This document shows, one piece after another, positions 6,826 to 14,534 of a stretch of DNA of 20,212 nt (its first letter is position 1; each line of letters starts with the position of its first letter). A model generated the notes under the pieces. That model had not been told where the DNA came from. It worked only from the letters and a program-made list of their open reading frames with translations, and did not search any database. The translations under genes were made by a program, and so were the position numbers. This DNA comes from a bacterium (GTDB lineage Bacteria; Pseudomonadota; Alphaproteobacteria; Rs-D84): the NCBI GenBank assembly GCA_014802705.1, contig JAAVBR010000045.1, positions 1 through 20,212 on the forward strand, given 5' to 3'.

Positions 6826-7731
6826 TTATTCTTCGGTCGTGGATATGACCAGAACGCGGTTGCCTTTGTAAAACTTGGCATACGGGACGGGGGTTGCGCG
6901 TCCAAAATTACGCACCAAGGCCGACGCCACATCCACAAAGCGTCCTTTGAAAACGGCGCTGGCCTCGATCGGGTATTCGCGCGATGTCGCCCAAACCAGA
7001 TCCCAACCCTCTTTATCACACCAATTCTGTAAAATTTCGCGCAATGTCTGACCGCTGGCCACGACCCAGGAACGCACCTGATCCAATAATTCTTTGGGCG
7101 CTTCGGCATCGGCGCTTTCATTCACGGCGATTTCCGTTTCGCTTTCCGTGACGGTTACCCCATCGGGCAACGTCATTCCCATACGTGCCGCAAAGGCCGC
7201 ATACCCATCACCGGACTTATTGCATTTTTGACGATTGCTGCGCGACACCGACAGGATTTCGCCCCCATCATCTTCCAACATTTCGCGCCGCATCAACGGC
7301 ATTTCGGCCCCAGCGCATTCGTCCACAAAACCGGCCGGCGCCGCATTGCCATGAACCATATTCGCCCCACCGGACCATCCGCCAAAATTGCCCCGCGCGC
7401 CCAGATTGATATTGTTTTCCACAACCAAATCCGCGCCGATTTTGGACACAATGCGAATATTGTCGTCGGCCGCCGCCGCCGCATTGGTGTTTTTCGCCGC
7501 CCCGGTACACGCCCCGCCTTCACAGGCCACATCCACGTCGGCATCCGACCCCGCCAAGGGCCACGTCGGAATCGCCGGAGGGAACGCCCGCTGGGTGCTC
7601 TGATTTTCAATGACGGCACGTTCGGTATCATAATAAACCTCTGACGTGACGACCTGGGACATGCTGTGCGCGGCAAAGCAATAGCCGGCCGCCGTTGCAA
7701 ACATGGCAATAATCAAAATCTTGCGGAACAT
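6826..7731 (-). CDS. TcpQ/PilL-like pilus-assembly protein
   Basis: 301 residues. The C-terminal ~90 residues match the TcpQ domain (Pfam PF10671, from memory): SWVVASGQTLREILQNWC, EGWDLVWATSREYPI, FKGRFVDVASALVRNFG and a YKGNRVLVIS end. In Vibrio, TcpQ stabilises the TcpC secretin; in R64 the equivalent is the PilL C-terminus. The N-terminus has a signal peptide (hydrophobic 5-20, likely cleavage after CFAA). The middle is Ala/Asn/Gly-rich with several cysteines (CEGGAC, CAGAE) and looks lineage-specific. The start at 7731 is preceded by AAAGGAAAGGG; the longer frame from 7815 would cross the promoter. It is the first gene of a two-gene operon with the secretin, which fits a secretin-assembly role. 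Confidence 0.82.
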   Translation of the reverse strand: MFRKILIIAMFATAAGYCFAAHSMSQVVTSEVYYDTERAVIENQSTQRAFPPAIPTWPLAGSDADVDVACEGGACTGAAKNTNAAAAADDNIRIVSKIGADLVVENNINLGARGNFGGWSGGANMVHGNAAPAGFVDECAGAEMPLMRREMLEDDGGEILSVSRSNRQKCNKSGDGYAAFAARMGMTLPDGVTVTESETEIAVNESADAEAPKELLDQVRSWVVASGQTLREILQNWCDKEGWDLVWATSREYPIEASAVFKGRFVDVASALVRNFGRATPVPYAKFYKGNRVLVISTTEE

Positions 7732-7759
7732 AAGACCCTTTCCTTTCCTGGTGTTTTCC

Positions 7760-7780
7760 TTATAATAATAATTATTATAA
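7760..7780. repeat. Perfect AT-only palindrome overlapping the tcpQ-like promoter
   Basis: TTATAATAAT (7760-7769), a central A, and its exact inverted copy (7771-7780). The palindrome covers the -10 box and the expected transcription start of the minus-strand promoter. It could be an operator for a dimeric regulator or simply a duplicated AT-rich -10 region; a mirror -10 on the plus strand lies at 7761-7766. Confidence 0.6.
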
Positions 7781-7802
7781 CAACTTGACCGAATCTGTGC
7801 AA
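7774..7802 (-). promoter_or_regulatory. Promoter of the tcpQ-like/secretin operon
   Basis: On the minus strand, TTGCAC (7797-7802) and TATAAT (7774-7779) are spaced by 17 bases. Transcription would start near 7767, with a leader of ~36 bases carrying a strong purine-rich ribosome binding site. Confidence 0.8.
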
Positions 7803-7872
7803 GACCTAAAAACAACTCTTGTTTCTAAAAATACCGCCCCAAGATAAAATCGCACGAATCGGCAAAAGATGA

Positions 7873-7878
7873 TATACT
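7873..7878 (+). promoter_or_regulatory. Candidate -10 box of the sufBC operon
   Basis: TATACT at 7873-7878, about 34 bases before the first ATG of the operon. The best -35 at the right distance (TCGCAC near 7850) is poor. It could be a promoter helped by an activator, or simply weak. Confidence 0.4.
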
Positions 7879-7911
7879 GTCCCCGGAAAAACTTTATACA
7901 AGGCGGAACAG

Positions 7912-8454
7912 ATGAATACAGCGTTACAATGGGGCATTTGGGGTGCGGGGGTTATTTTAAACGTGATTACGATCGCATTGGTGGGCGTGGGCCTGGGGCG
8001 CATGCGTGCCATGGCCCGAACCATAAACCAATCGGCGGGGCTGCTGGTCAAGATGCAGGCGACCCTGCGCAACAAATCCGCCACCAATGCCGTCACCGAA
8101 AATGCGGAAATGATTTATCAAGACCTGTTGCAAAATCTGATTCCCGTGATGGCGGCCATCGACGTTATGCCGCGATCCACCCCCGAACATCCCCTGTGGC
8201 GGGCCCTGGGGGGCATTTTGGACGAATATGCCAAGAATCCTTTTGTGCTTGAAAAACTGCGTCGTTGTATTAAATTGGACGATGATGTCGCCCGCAGTAT
8301 TGATCACTATATGAACCGGGCGGATGGATTTTTGCGTCATCTGACGATGACCGAACCCGACGGAATCCTGGCGGCCACGTTTACGGACGGTCTGCTGGGG
8401 CAATCATTGACCCTGTTCGCCCAGGCCCGCCAATTGGCCACCGGCGACAAATAA
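7912..8454 (+). CDS. Single-pass membrane-anchored protein of unknown function
   Basis: 180 residues; family not recognised. One hydrophobic segment (~7-29, WGIWGAGVILNVITIALVG) is followed by an Arg-containing stretch and a helical soluble part rich in Leu, Ala and Asp. This is consistent with an N-terminal anchor and a cytoplasmic domain. There are no conserved catalytic motifs, and one Cys (CIKLDDD). The start is supported by AAGGCGG. It is the first gene of an operon with sufB, 18 bases upstream of it. A link to Fe-S biogenesis is possible from context but unproven. Confidence 0.75.
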   Translation: MNTALQWGIWGAGVILNVITIALVGVGLGRMRAMARTINQSAGLLVKMQATLRNKSATNAVTENAEMIYQDLLQNLIPVMAAIDVMPRSTPEHPLWRALGGILDEYAKNPFVLEKLRRCIKLDDDVARSIDHYMNRADGFLRHLTMTEPDGILAATFTDGLLGQSLTLFAQARQLATGDK

Positions 8455-8472
8455 GAAACACAGAACCACGGC

Positions 8473-9792
8473 ATGCCGAAATTGACCGATGATCTTGTCC
8501 GCGAAATATCCCGCCGCCGGGGCGAACCGGATTGGTTGTTGGCCTGGCGATTGGGGGCGTTGAACGCATGGCGCCAAATGCACGAACCCCATTGGGCCGA
8601 AATTGATTATGCCCCGATTGATTATGACGCGCTGAATTATTACAACGATCCGGCCCCGGTGGATAATTCGGATCTAAAGGCTGCATACGACAAAATGGGC
8701 CTGCCCGACGCGGAACAACGGGCCTTGATGGGAATGGCGACCGACACCGTGATCGACAGCGCATCCGTCCACACGTCGTACAGCGATGAACTTAAACGCC
8801 TGGGGATCATATTCCTGCCGATGTCAGAGGCTGTGCGTCAATACCCCGACCTGGTGCGCACGCATTTGGGATCGGTCGTGGGCGCGGCGGATAATTTTTT
8901 TGCCGCCCTGAACGCGGCGGTCTTTTCCGACGGCACCTTTGTCTATGTGCCGGAAAACGTGACCTGCCCCATTGATTTGGCCAGTTATTTTCGCATTGAA
9001 ACCGCCAAGATTGGTCAATTCGAGCGTACCCTGATCATCGCGGCACCGGGCGCCACATTGCGGTATATGGAGGGATGCAGCGCCCCGCGCCGCCCGAACC
9101 ATCAACTGCACAGCGGCGTGGTCGAAGTGGTGGTGATGGACGGCGCCCACGTTCAATACGCGACGGTCCAAAATTGGTACGGCGGGGATCGGGATGGCCG
9201 GGGCGGCATTTTAAATTTCGTGACCAAGCGCGGCCGCGTGGATGCGCACGCCCGCCTGGATTGGACCCAGGTTGAGGTGGGATCCGCCATGACGTGGAAA
9301 TACCCCTCCTCTATTCTGGCGGGTGATGGCGCCCAGAGTGATTTTTATTCATTGGCAATTACGCGGGGCCATCAACAGGCCGACACCGGCACCAAGATGA
9401 TTCACGCCGGCAACAACACGGTGTCGAACATTGTGTCATACGGCGTGGCGTTGGATCAATCGCGCCAAACGTTTCGCAGTCTGGTGGCCTTGAACGGCGT
9501 CGAATGCCGCAGTGCCGCCAAGTGCGACAGCCGCCTGATCGGGACGGCGGCATGCGCCAACACATTACCCACCATTATCCACGGCAACGGCCAAAACGCA
9601 CAAAGTCACGAGGCCACCACCGGCACCATTGACGCGGCGGCGCTGTTCTATCTGATGTCCGGCGGCCTGGACCGGGACGAAGCCATCGCCCTGATTGTCG
9701 GCGGCGCGGCGGCCCCCGTTATCGCCCGATTACCGATGGAATTTTTGGTGGAATCCAAACAACTGATTAAAATGGCCCTGGCCCAGGAATGA
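8473..9792 (+). CDS. sufB: SufB, Fe-S cluster scaffold subunit
   Basis: 439 residues. SufB is the scaffold subunit of the SUF machinery on which Fe-S clusters are assembled with SufC and usually SufD. Recognisable family blocks are NFFAALNAAVFSDGTFVYVP (141-160), YMEGCSAP (198-205), TVQNWYGGDRDGRGG, TWKYPSSILAGD, GHQQADTGTKMIH, KCDSRLIG and SHEATTG. Residues equivalent to E. coli Cys254, Cys405 and Glu434 are kept as Cys202, Cys351 and Glu380. It is shorter than E. coli SufB (495), mainly because the N-terminal insertion with the CxxCxxxC cluster is missing around residue 60. No clear ribosome binding site precedes the ATG, so translation may depend on coupling to the upstream gene. It is distinguished from SufD by the SufB-specific blocks above. 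Confidence 0.93.
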   Translation: MPKLTDDLVREISRRRGEPDWLLAWRLGALNAWRQMHEPHWAEIDYAPIDYDALNYYNDPAPVDNSDLKAAYDKMGLPDAEQRALMGMATDTVIDSASVHTSYSDELKRLGIIFLPMSEAVRQYPDLVRTHLGSVVGAADNFFAALNAAVFSDGTFVYVPENVTCPIDLASYFRIETAKIGQFERTLIIAAPGATLRYMEGCSAPRRPNHQLHSGVVEVVVMDGAHVQYATVQNWYGGDRDGRGGILNFVTKRGRVDAHARLDWTQVEVGSAMTWKYPSSILAGDGAQSDFYSLAITRGHQQADTGTKMIHAGNNTVSNIVSYGVALDQSRQTFRSLVALNGVECRSAAKCDSRLIGTAACANTLPTIIHGNGQNAQSHEATTGTIDAAALFYLMSGGLDRDEAIALIVGGAAAPVIARLPMEFLVESKQLIKMALAQE

Positions 9793-10481
9793 ACATGACA
9801 ACAATACTGGAAATAAAAAATTTAAACGTGTCCATGGATGGCAAAGAATTGCTGCATGATGTGAATTTAAACGTGGCGCGCGGGGCGCGGCACCTGCTGC
9901 GCGGGCATAATGGGTCGGGGAAATCGACCCTGGTCGCCACCATCGCGGGCGACCCGATGTACACCGTCACCGCGGGCCAAATCATTTTGGATGGGCGCGA
10001 CGTCACGGGGGAAAACGCCACCACGCGGGCGTTGATGGGGATATTTTTGGGCGCGCAAAACGTGCCGGAAATTCCGGGGCTGACGGTGCTTAGTTTCCTG
10101 AAACACTCCATCGCCGCGCACACGCATTTTAACACCGGCAAAGATCTGTCGATGGGGGAATTTTTAACCCGCCTGGAATCGGTGCGGGCACAGTTGGATA
10201 TTCCCAAAGAATGGCTCAATCGCTGCATCAACGTCGGTTTTTCCGGTGGCGAGCGTAAGCGTCTGATGCTGTTGCGATTGATGCTGACGGCGCCGCGACT
10301 GGCCATCTTGGACGAACCCGATTCCGGGGCGGACGCGGCCACAAAAAAACAGATCGCAGACGTCATCACGCAGATGCCAGACACCACGTTTTTATTTATC
10401 AGTCACCAAGACGACTTTACCGCCGCCGTCCACCCCACCCAAACAACCACTTTGCGGGCGGGGTCTGTTGTGATAGAATAA
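9789..10481 (+). CDS. sufC: SufC, ABC-type ATPase of Fe-S assembly
   Basis: 230 residues. SufC hydrolyses ATP to drive conformational change in the SufB-containing scaffold. Visible are Walker A GHNGSGKST (39-47), the Q-loop in FLGAQNVPEIPG (Gln90), signature FSGGERKR (151-158), Walker B LAILDEPDSG (171-180) and a switch His206 in ISHQDD. The PEIPG and DSGAD elements are typical of SufC rather than other ABC ATPases. It overlaps sufB by four bases (ATGA), so translation is coupled. A second in-frame ATG at 9795 is an alternative start. It is slightly shorter than E. coli SufC (248). Confidence 0.93.
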   Translation: MNMTTILEIKNLNVSMDGKELLHDVNLNVARGARHLLRGHNGSGKSTLVATIAGDPMYTVTAGQIILDGRDVTGENATTRALMGIFLGAQNVPEIPGLTVLSFLKHSIAAHTHFNTGKDLSMGEFLTRLESVRAQLDIPKEWLNRCINVGFSGGERKRLMLLRLMLTAPRLAILDEPDSGADAATKKQIADVITQMPDTTFLFISHQDDFTAAVHPTQTTTLRAGSVVIE

Positions 10482-10504
10482 AAAACCAAAGAAAGGGTTA
10501 TTTG

Positions 10505-11527
10505 ATGAACGGATTGATTTTATTTGTCGGGGCGTTGTTGCTGCTGTGGATTGGGCGGACGATTTTAATTCCGTTTTTGGCCGCGGTGTTTTTCTGGTAT
10601 TTGATCAACGCCATTGCTGCCTATTACCGCAAGGCCATGCCGAAAAATCCCCGCTTTCCCCGCGTCTGGAATATTTTGTCGGGCATTTTGGCGGGGGCCA
10701 CGCTGATTGGCGTTGTTTATTTATTCAGCACCCAGGTCCGCCCGATGTTCAGTGAACTGATGGCCGCCCTGCCCGATATTCAACAGAAACTGACGACCTT
10801 TGTGGACTTTCTGTCGGTGCGTCTGGGTGTCGCCGCAGACACATCGATGTTGCCCAACATTACGAAAATTGCGGCGAATCTGGGGGCGTCGGCGGTGGGC
10901 ATGGCGACCACGGTGGGGATGGTGGTGGTCTATATGCTGTTTATGTTCGTGGAACAAAGCACGTTTCATAAAAAATTGGCGGCACTGTTCCCGAACCGGA
11001 CACGCGCCAAGAAAATGCGCTATATCCTGGGCAGTATTGATGAAAACATGAAAAAATATCTGTTTATGAAAACGCTGATTTCCGGGGCCACGGGGCTGAT
11101 GTCGTATTTCTGGCTGACGGCCATCGGATTGCCCTTTGCGGGGGTGTGGGCGTTTATTATTTTTGTGGCGAATTATATCCCGACCATCGGATCCATTGTG
11201 GCCTGTGGCCTGCCGATTTTGTACGCCTTGGTGTCGACAGACACTTGGAATTTACCCCTGTTGGTGGCGCTGGGGCTGATTGGGTTACAGATTTTGTTCG
11301 GCAATATTATCGAACCGAAATTGACGGGCAAGACGTTGAACCTATCCACCCTGGCGATTTTGATCAATTTGGTGTTCTGGGGGGGACTGTGGGGCGTTGC
11401 CGGGATGTTTTTCAGTGTGCCGTTGTTGGTGGCCACCTTTATCGTCATGGCCCAATTTGATTCCACCCGATGGATCGCCGTCCTGTTATCGGCCGACGGC
11501 AAAATACCGAACAAAAGCGACGAATAA
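10505..11527 (+). CDS. AI-2E family (PerM-like) membrane permease
   Basis: 340 residues. The AI-2E transporter family (Pfam PF01594) contains polytopic inner-membrane proteins; some export small molecules such as AI-2, and others act as Na+/H+ antiporters or have unknown substrates. Two N-terminal membrane segments (~4-40) and another at ~55-80 precede a soluble loop. A cluster of C-terminal segments follows, with family signatures: FVANYIPTIGSIVA, GNIIEPKLTGKTLNLS and FWGGLWGVAGMFFSVPL. The ATG at 10505 is chosen because GAAAGGG lies seven bases before it; a TTG at 10502 is less likely. It is 23 bases downstream of sufC and probably in the same transcript. The substrate cannot be predicted. 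Confidence 0.88.
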   Translation: MNGLILFVGALLLLWIGRTILIPFLAAVFFWYLINAIAAYYRKAMPKNPRFPRVWNILSGILAGATLIGVVYLFSTQVRPMFSELMAALPDIQQKLTTFVDFLSVRLGVAADTSMLPNITKIAANLGASAVGMATTVGMVVVYMLFMFVEQSTFHKKLAALFPNRTRAKKMRYILGSIDENMKKYLFMKTLISGATGLMSYFWLTAIGLPFAGVWAFIIFVANYIPTIGSIVACGLPILYALVSTDTWNLPLLVALGLIGLQILFGNIIEPKLTGKTLNLSTLAILINLVFWGGLWGVAGMFFSVPLLVATFIVMAQFDSTRWIAVLLSADGKIPNKSDE

Positions 11528-11547
11528 TTTTATCCAAAACGGGATAT

Positions 11548-11586
11548 AAAAAAACGGTGCTCTATGCACCGTTTTGGCGTTTTTTT
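11548..11586. terminator. Bidirectional terminator between the sufBC operon and rnd
   Basis: A 10-bp stem AAAACGGTGC (11551-11560) with GCACCGTTTT (11566-11575) and a TCTAT loop. An A-run lies before it and a T-run after it, four bases past the stem on the plus strand. It separates two convergent operons. Confidence 0.9.
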
Positions 11587-11590
11587 GATG

Positions 11591-12214
11591 TTACACCGGA
11601 TTATGGGCAAAGATATCCCGCGTCCCCCAATCCAGATCCAACGCGCATCGCGTCGGTAAAAAATCAAAACATTTTTGCGCCGCGTCCCATTTGTTTTTGT
11701 CCATCAACGCATCCCGCAAATAATCATGCAATAAATGTAAATGCTCCACGTCGCCGGCCGCATATTTTAATTGGCGCGGGGATAATTCCCCGGCCCATGA
11801 TGACGCGGCCCCATCCCCGGTGGCATCAATACCGAAAATGGCCTGCAACGCCCCGTGCAGGGTATGCGGCACACCCGTACACGCCAACAGAACGCCGATT
11901 TTTGTACAAAACGTCGGCACCGCCCAAACGCCCAGACGCCGATAAATCATCGCCATATCCATGCGCGCATAATGAAAGATTTTTGTGACCGCGCGATTGC
12001 CCAATACGCGACACAGGTTCGGATAGTCCCGATTATCATAAATCCGCACCAAATAGACATTATCGTCCCCGCGCGCCCGCATTTGCACCAGACAGAGTTT
12101 ATCGCCCCGCACATCCAATCCCGTCAGTTCTGTGTCGACGGCCAAATCCGGCGTCTGCATCAATTCATCCGCCATTTGATCCGTCAAATCATGATTGCAA
12201 AAGATGATATTCAT
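11591..12214 (-). CDS. rnd: RNase D-like 3'-5' exonuclease
   Basis: 207 residues. This is a DEDDy-family 3'-5' exonuclease acting on RNA, presumably tRNA 3'-end trimming or RNA turnover. Exo I is VDTELTGLD (Asp27, Glu29), Exo II is HYARMD (His81 to Asp86), and Exo III is YAAGD (Tyr151, Asp155). The length fits the short alphaproteobacterial form made only of the nuclease domain, without the HRDC domains of E. coli RNase D. The start at 12214 gives an ATGA overlap with the ruvX stop; an alternative ATG at 12226 would overlap ruvX further. It is translationally coupled to ruvX. Whether it is Rnd proper or a related short exonuclease is open. Confidence 0.88.
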   Translation of the reverse strand: MNIIFCNHDLTDQMADELMQTPDLAVDTELTGLDVRGDKLCLVQMRARGDDNVYLVRIYDNRDYPNLCRVLGNRAVTKIFHYARMDMAMIYRRLGVWAVPTFCTKIGVLLACTGVPHTLHGALQAIFGIDATGDGAASSWAGELSPRQLKYAAGDVEHLHLLHDYLRDALMDKNKWDAAQKCFDFLPTRCALDLDWGTRDIFAHNPV

Positions 12215-12666
12215 TGCGCCCCACATCGCCGCCCCATGGCGACCGCATTTTCCAAAATGACACGCGCCGCATTGGAATCTAACTTTTCTTTGATATCCGC
12301 GCGCCGCACGCGCCCCATGTCGGATTGCGCCGCAAAACTGGACAATGTTTCATCGATCAAGAAAATGGGCACATCCACCCGCCCGGCCAGCGCATCTGCA
12401 AATTCCCGCACACGCGCCGTGGTGTCCGACGCCGACCCGTCCAGGCGGTATGGCACCCCCACCACGATGGCGACGGCCCCCGCATCCCGCGCCAGATCCG
12501 CGACCATCGTCGCCGCATCCCCGCCGCGCGGCACCACAATCGGGGGACGCGTAAAGAAAAATTCCTGGGACACGTCGGTCACGGCCACGCCGGTGCGCCG
12601 CGCGCCCCAGTCAATGCCCATAATACGCCCAACACGCGGAAAAGCCTTGAAATCTGGCAAAATCAT
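12211..12666 (-). CDS. ruvX: RuvX/YqgF, Holliday-junction resolvase-like nuclease
   Basis: 151 residues. YqgF/RuvX family proteins have an RNase H fold and take part in 16S rRNA 5' processing; resolvase activity has been proposed. Motifs are GIDWGARRTGVAVTD (Asp19 and Asp31), VVGVPYRLDG (69-77), LIDETLSS (103-110, Glu106) and KLDSNAARVILE (128-139, Asp130), which together place the acidic metal-binding residues as expected. The ATG at 12666 is chosen because AAAGGA lies upstream; a longer frame from 12717 would run through the promoter and into gatC. It is first gene of the operon with the RNase D-like gene. Confidence 0.9.
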   Translation of the reverse strand: MILPDFKAFPRVGRIMGIDWGARRTGVAVTDVSQEFFFTRPPIVVPRGGDAATMVADLARDAGAVAIVVGVPYRLDGSASDTTARVREFADALAGRVDVPIFLIDETLSSFAAQSDMGRVRRADIKEKLDSNAARVILENAVAMGRRCGAQ

Positions 12667-12674
12667 TGTATAAT
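12647..12674 (+). promoter_or_regulatory. Promoter of gatCA
   Basis: TTGAAA (12647-12652) and TATAAT (12669-12674) are spaced by 16 bases. The start would be near 12681, 23 bases before the gatC ATG. The promoter lies inside the first codons and ribosome binding site of ruvX. Confidence 0.75.
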
Positions 12675-12688
12675 CCTTTGTGCTTTTA

Positions 12689-12717
12689 AATATAGGATGA
12701 CAAATGGCGTTTAGCAA
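12689..12717 (-). promoter_or_regulatory. Promoter of ruvX-rnd
   Basis: On the minus strand, TTGCTA (12712-12717) and TATATT (12689-12694) are spaced by 17 bases. The start would be near 12682. The -35 box lies inside gatC codons 3-5, and the promoter faces the gatCA promoter with nearly coincident start points. Confidence 0.65.
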
Positions 12718-12997
12718 GCAACAATTACAGAAATTTGCCCGTCTGATTCAGATTGAAATCCCCGACGACCAATTGGAACATATGGGGGCGGACGTGGTGT
12801 TTGATTGGATGACGGAATTACAGGCAATTGATACCACGGGCGTGGATCCGATGTTCAGCCCCGCGCGGCACTGCGCGCCGCTGCGCGCCGACGTGGTGAC
12901 GGACGGCAACATGCGGGCGGCGGTCCTGGCCAATGACCCGGACACGGCCGGGGTATCCCGCGGGTACTTTGCCGTGCCCAAGGTGATGGATGAATAA
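12704..12997 (+). CDS. gatC: GatC, amidotransferase subunit C
   Basis: 97 residues. GatC is the small subunit of the Asp-tRNA(Asn)/Glu-tRNA(Gln) amidotransferase that braces GatA and GatB. The N-terminal helical region (KQQLQKFARLIQIEI, then MTELQAIDTTGVDPM) and the C-terminal LRADVV...FAVPKVMDE match the family. AGGA lies seven to ten bases before the ATG. It is 29 bases upstream of gatA in the same transcript. Confidence 0.9.
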   Translation: MAFSKQQLQKFARLIQIEIPDDQLEHMGADVVFDWMTELQAIDTTGVDPMFSPARHCAPLRADVVTDGNMRAAVLANDPDTAGVSRGYFAVPKVMDE

Positions 12998-13026
12998 AAT
13001 ATTTAACGACTAACGGAATAAAGACA

Positions 13027-14502
13027 ATGATTGACCTGACGATTAGCGAAGCCTTGCAAAAATTAAAATCGCGCGAGATAAGCGCCACGGAATTGACGCG
13101 TGCGCATCTGGATCGGATTGAACAATTAAATCCCGAATTAAACGCGTATATTACCGTCACGGCGGAACGTGCCCTGGCCGATGCGGCGGCGGCGGATGCC
13201 CGCTATGCCGATGGGACGGCCCGGATTTTGGACGGGATTCCGATTGGGATGAAAGACCTGTTCGCGACGCGGGGCATTCGGTCGACGGCGGGGTCCAAAA
13301 TGCTGGAAAATTTTATCCCCGAATACGAATCCACCGTGTCCCAGAATTTAATCAATATGGGAACGGTGCTGCTGGGGAAAACCAATATGGATGAATTTGC
13401 GATGTCGGGCACGGGCCGCACGTCTTATTTTGGGCCGTCCGTCAATCCCTACAGCCGCGATGTCAAATTGATGCCGGGCGGTTCGTCCAGTGGATCTGTC
13501 GCGGCCGTGGCCGCGGGGCTGTGCATGGCGGCAACGGGATCCGACACCGGGGATTCCATCCGGTTCCCGTCGTCCCTGACAGGCCTGGTTGGGATGAAGC
13601 CGACGTATGGGCTCTGTTCCCGCTATGGCTGCTTTGCCTATGCATCCAGTTTGGATCACCCGGGTTCCATTGCCCGCACGGTGGACGATGCGGCGATTTT
13701 ATTGGGGGCCATGGCGGGGTGCGATGCGCACGATTCCACGTCATTCCCCGGGGCCGACGCGGTCGCAGAAAAACTGCGCGCGGGGATTACCCCGGCGGAT
13801 GTGCGGGGCCTGCGCATTGGGATTATTCGCGAAACAATGGATGCGCCCGGCATTGCCGATGATGTGCGCGCGATGTTTGACCGCTATGTGCACGATTTGG
13901 CGGCCATGGGCGCCGAAATTGTTGAACTGTCGGTGCCGCACGTGATGCTGACCGGAACACTGTATGGCGTCATTTCCCGGGCCGAGGCCGCATCGAATCT
14001 CGCCCGCTATGACGGGATGAAATACGGCCTGCGCGTCGATGGGGCGGATTTGAACGACACGTATCGCAAAACGCGTGCGGCCGGATTTGGCGACAATGTC
14101 AAACACCGTATGCTGACCGGTGCCATCACCCAGACGGCGGATTTCTATACCCCCTGCTTTGTTCAGGCGGCGAAAGTCCGTCGGTTGCTGGCCAATGAAT
14201 TTGACGCGGCGATGGAAAAATGCGATGTGATTTTAAGCCCGGCGGCCCCCACCGCGGCATTCCCGTTGACGGACGACCTGAACGCGGATGCGGCGCGTGT
14301 GTCGAACGCCATGTTGGTCCCGATGAATATGTTGGGCATGCCGGGGTGCAGTGTCCCGGCCGCCCGCAATGCGGCGGGACTGCCCATGGGCCTGCATATC
14401 GCGGGCGCGTTCGGCGATGATGTGCAGGTGCTGTCCGTGGCCAAGGTGATTGAAGGCATGGCGGCACTGGACAATCGGCCGACCATCGTGATGGGGAAAT
14501 AA
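13027..14502 (+). CDS. gatA: GatA, amidotransferase glutaminase subunit
   Basis: 491 residues. GatA is an amidase-signature enzyme that releases ammonia from glutamine for GatB. The Ser-cis-Ser-Lys triad is visible: Lys76 in PIGMKDLF, cis-Ser at 153/154 in PGGSSSGS, and nucleophile Ser177 in GSDTGDSIR. The usual GGSIR is GDSIR here, so Gly is replaced by Asp176 next to the nucleophile. Other family blocks are LGKTNMDEFAMSG, GMKPTYGLCSRYG and SSLDHPGSIART. The length is usual. It is co-transcribed with gatC. gatB is not adjacent: a tRNA and an unknown gene separate them. Confidence 0.95.
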   Translation: MIDLTISEALQKLKSREISATELTRAHLDRIEQLNPELNAYITVTAERALADAAAADARYADGTARILDGIPIGMKDLFATRGIRSTAGSKMLENFIPEYESTVSQNLINMGTVLLGKTNMDEFAMSGTGRTSYFGPSVNPYSRDVKLMPGGSSSGSVAAVAAGLCMAATGSDTGDSIRFPSSLTGLVGMKPTYGLCSRYGCFAYASSLDHPGSIARTVDDAAILLGAMAGCDAHDSTSFPGADAVAEKLRAGITPADVRGLRIGIIRETMDAPGIADDVRAMFDRYVHDLAAMGAEIVELSVPHVMLTGTLYGVISRAEAASNLARYDGMKYGLRVDGADLNDTYRKTRAAGFGDNVKHRMLTGAITQTADFYTPCFVQAAKVRRLLANEFDAAMEKCDVILSPAAPTAAFPLTDDLNADAARVSNAMLVPMNMLGMPGCSVPAARNAAGLPMGLHIAGAFGDDVQVLSVAKVIEGMAALDNRPTIVMGK

Positions 14503-14521
14503 AAAAATGACCGCGTGGGTC
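14501..14521 (-). terminator. Possible terminator of tRNA-Phe
   Basis: On the minus strand, GACC/GGTC (4 bp, five-base loop) is followed by A and seven T. The U-tract is good but the stem is weak. Confidence 0.35.
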
Positions 14522-14534
14522 CGGATAAAAGAAG

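Noticed and set aside
8473..9792. SufD as identity of the scaffold gene
   Set aside because: The blocks YMEGCSAP, QQADTGTKMIH and KCDSRLIG are SufB-type; SufD lacks the conserved Cys pattern.
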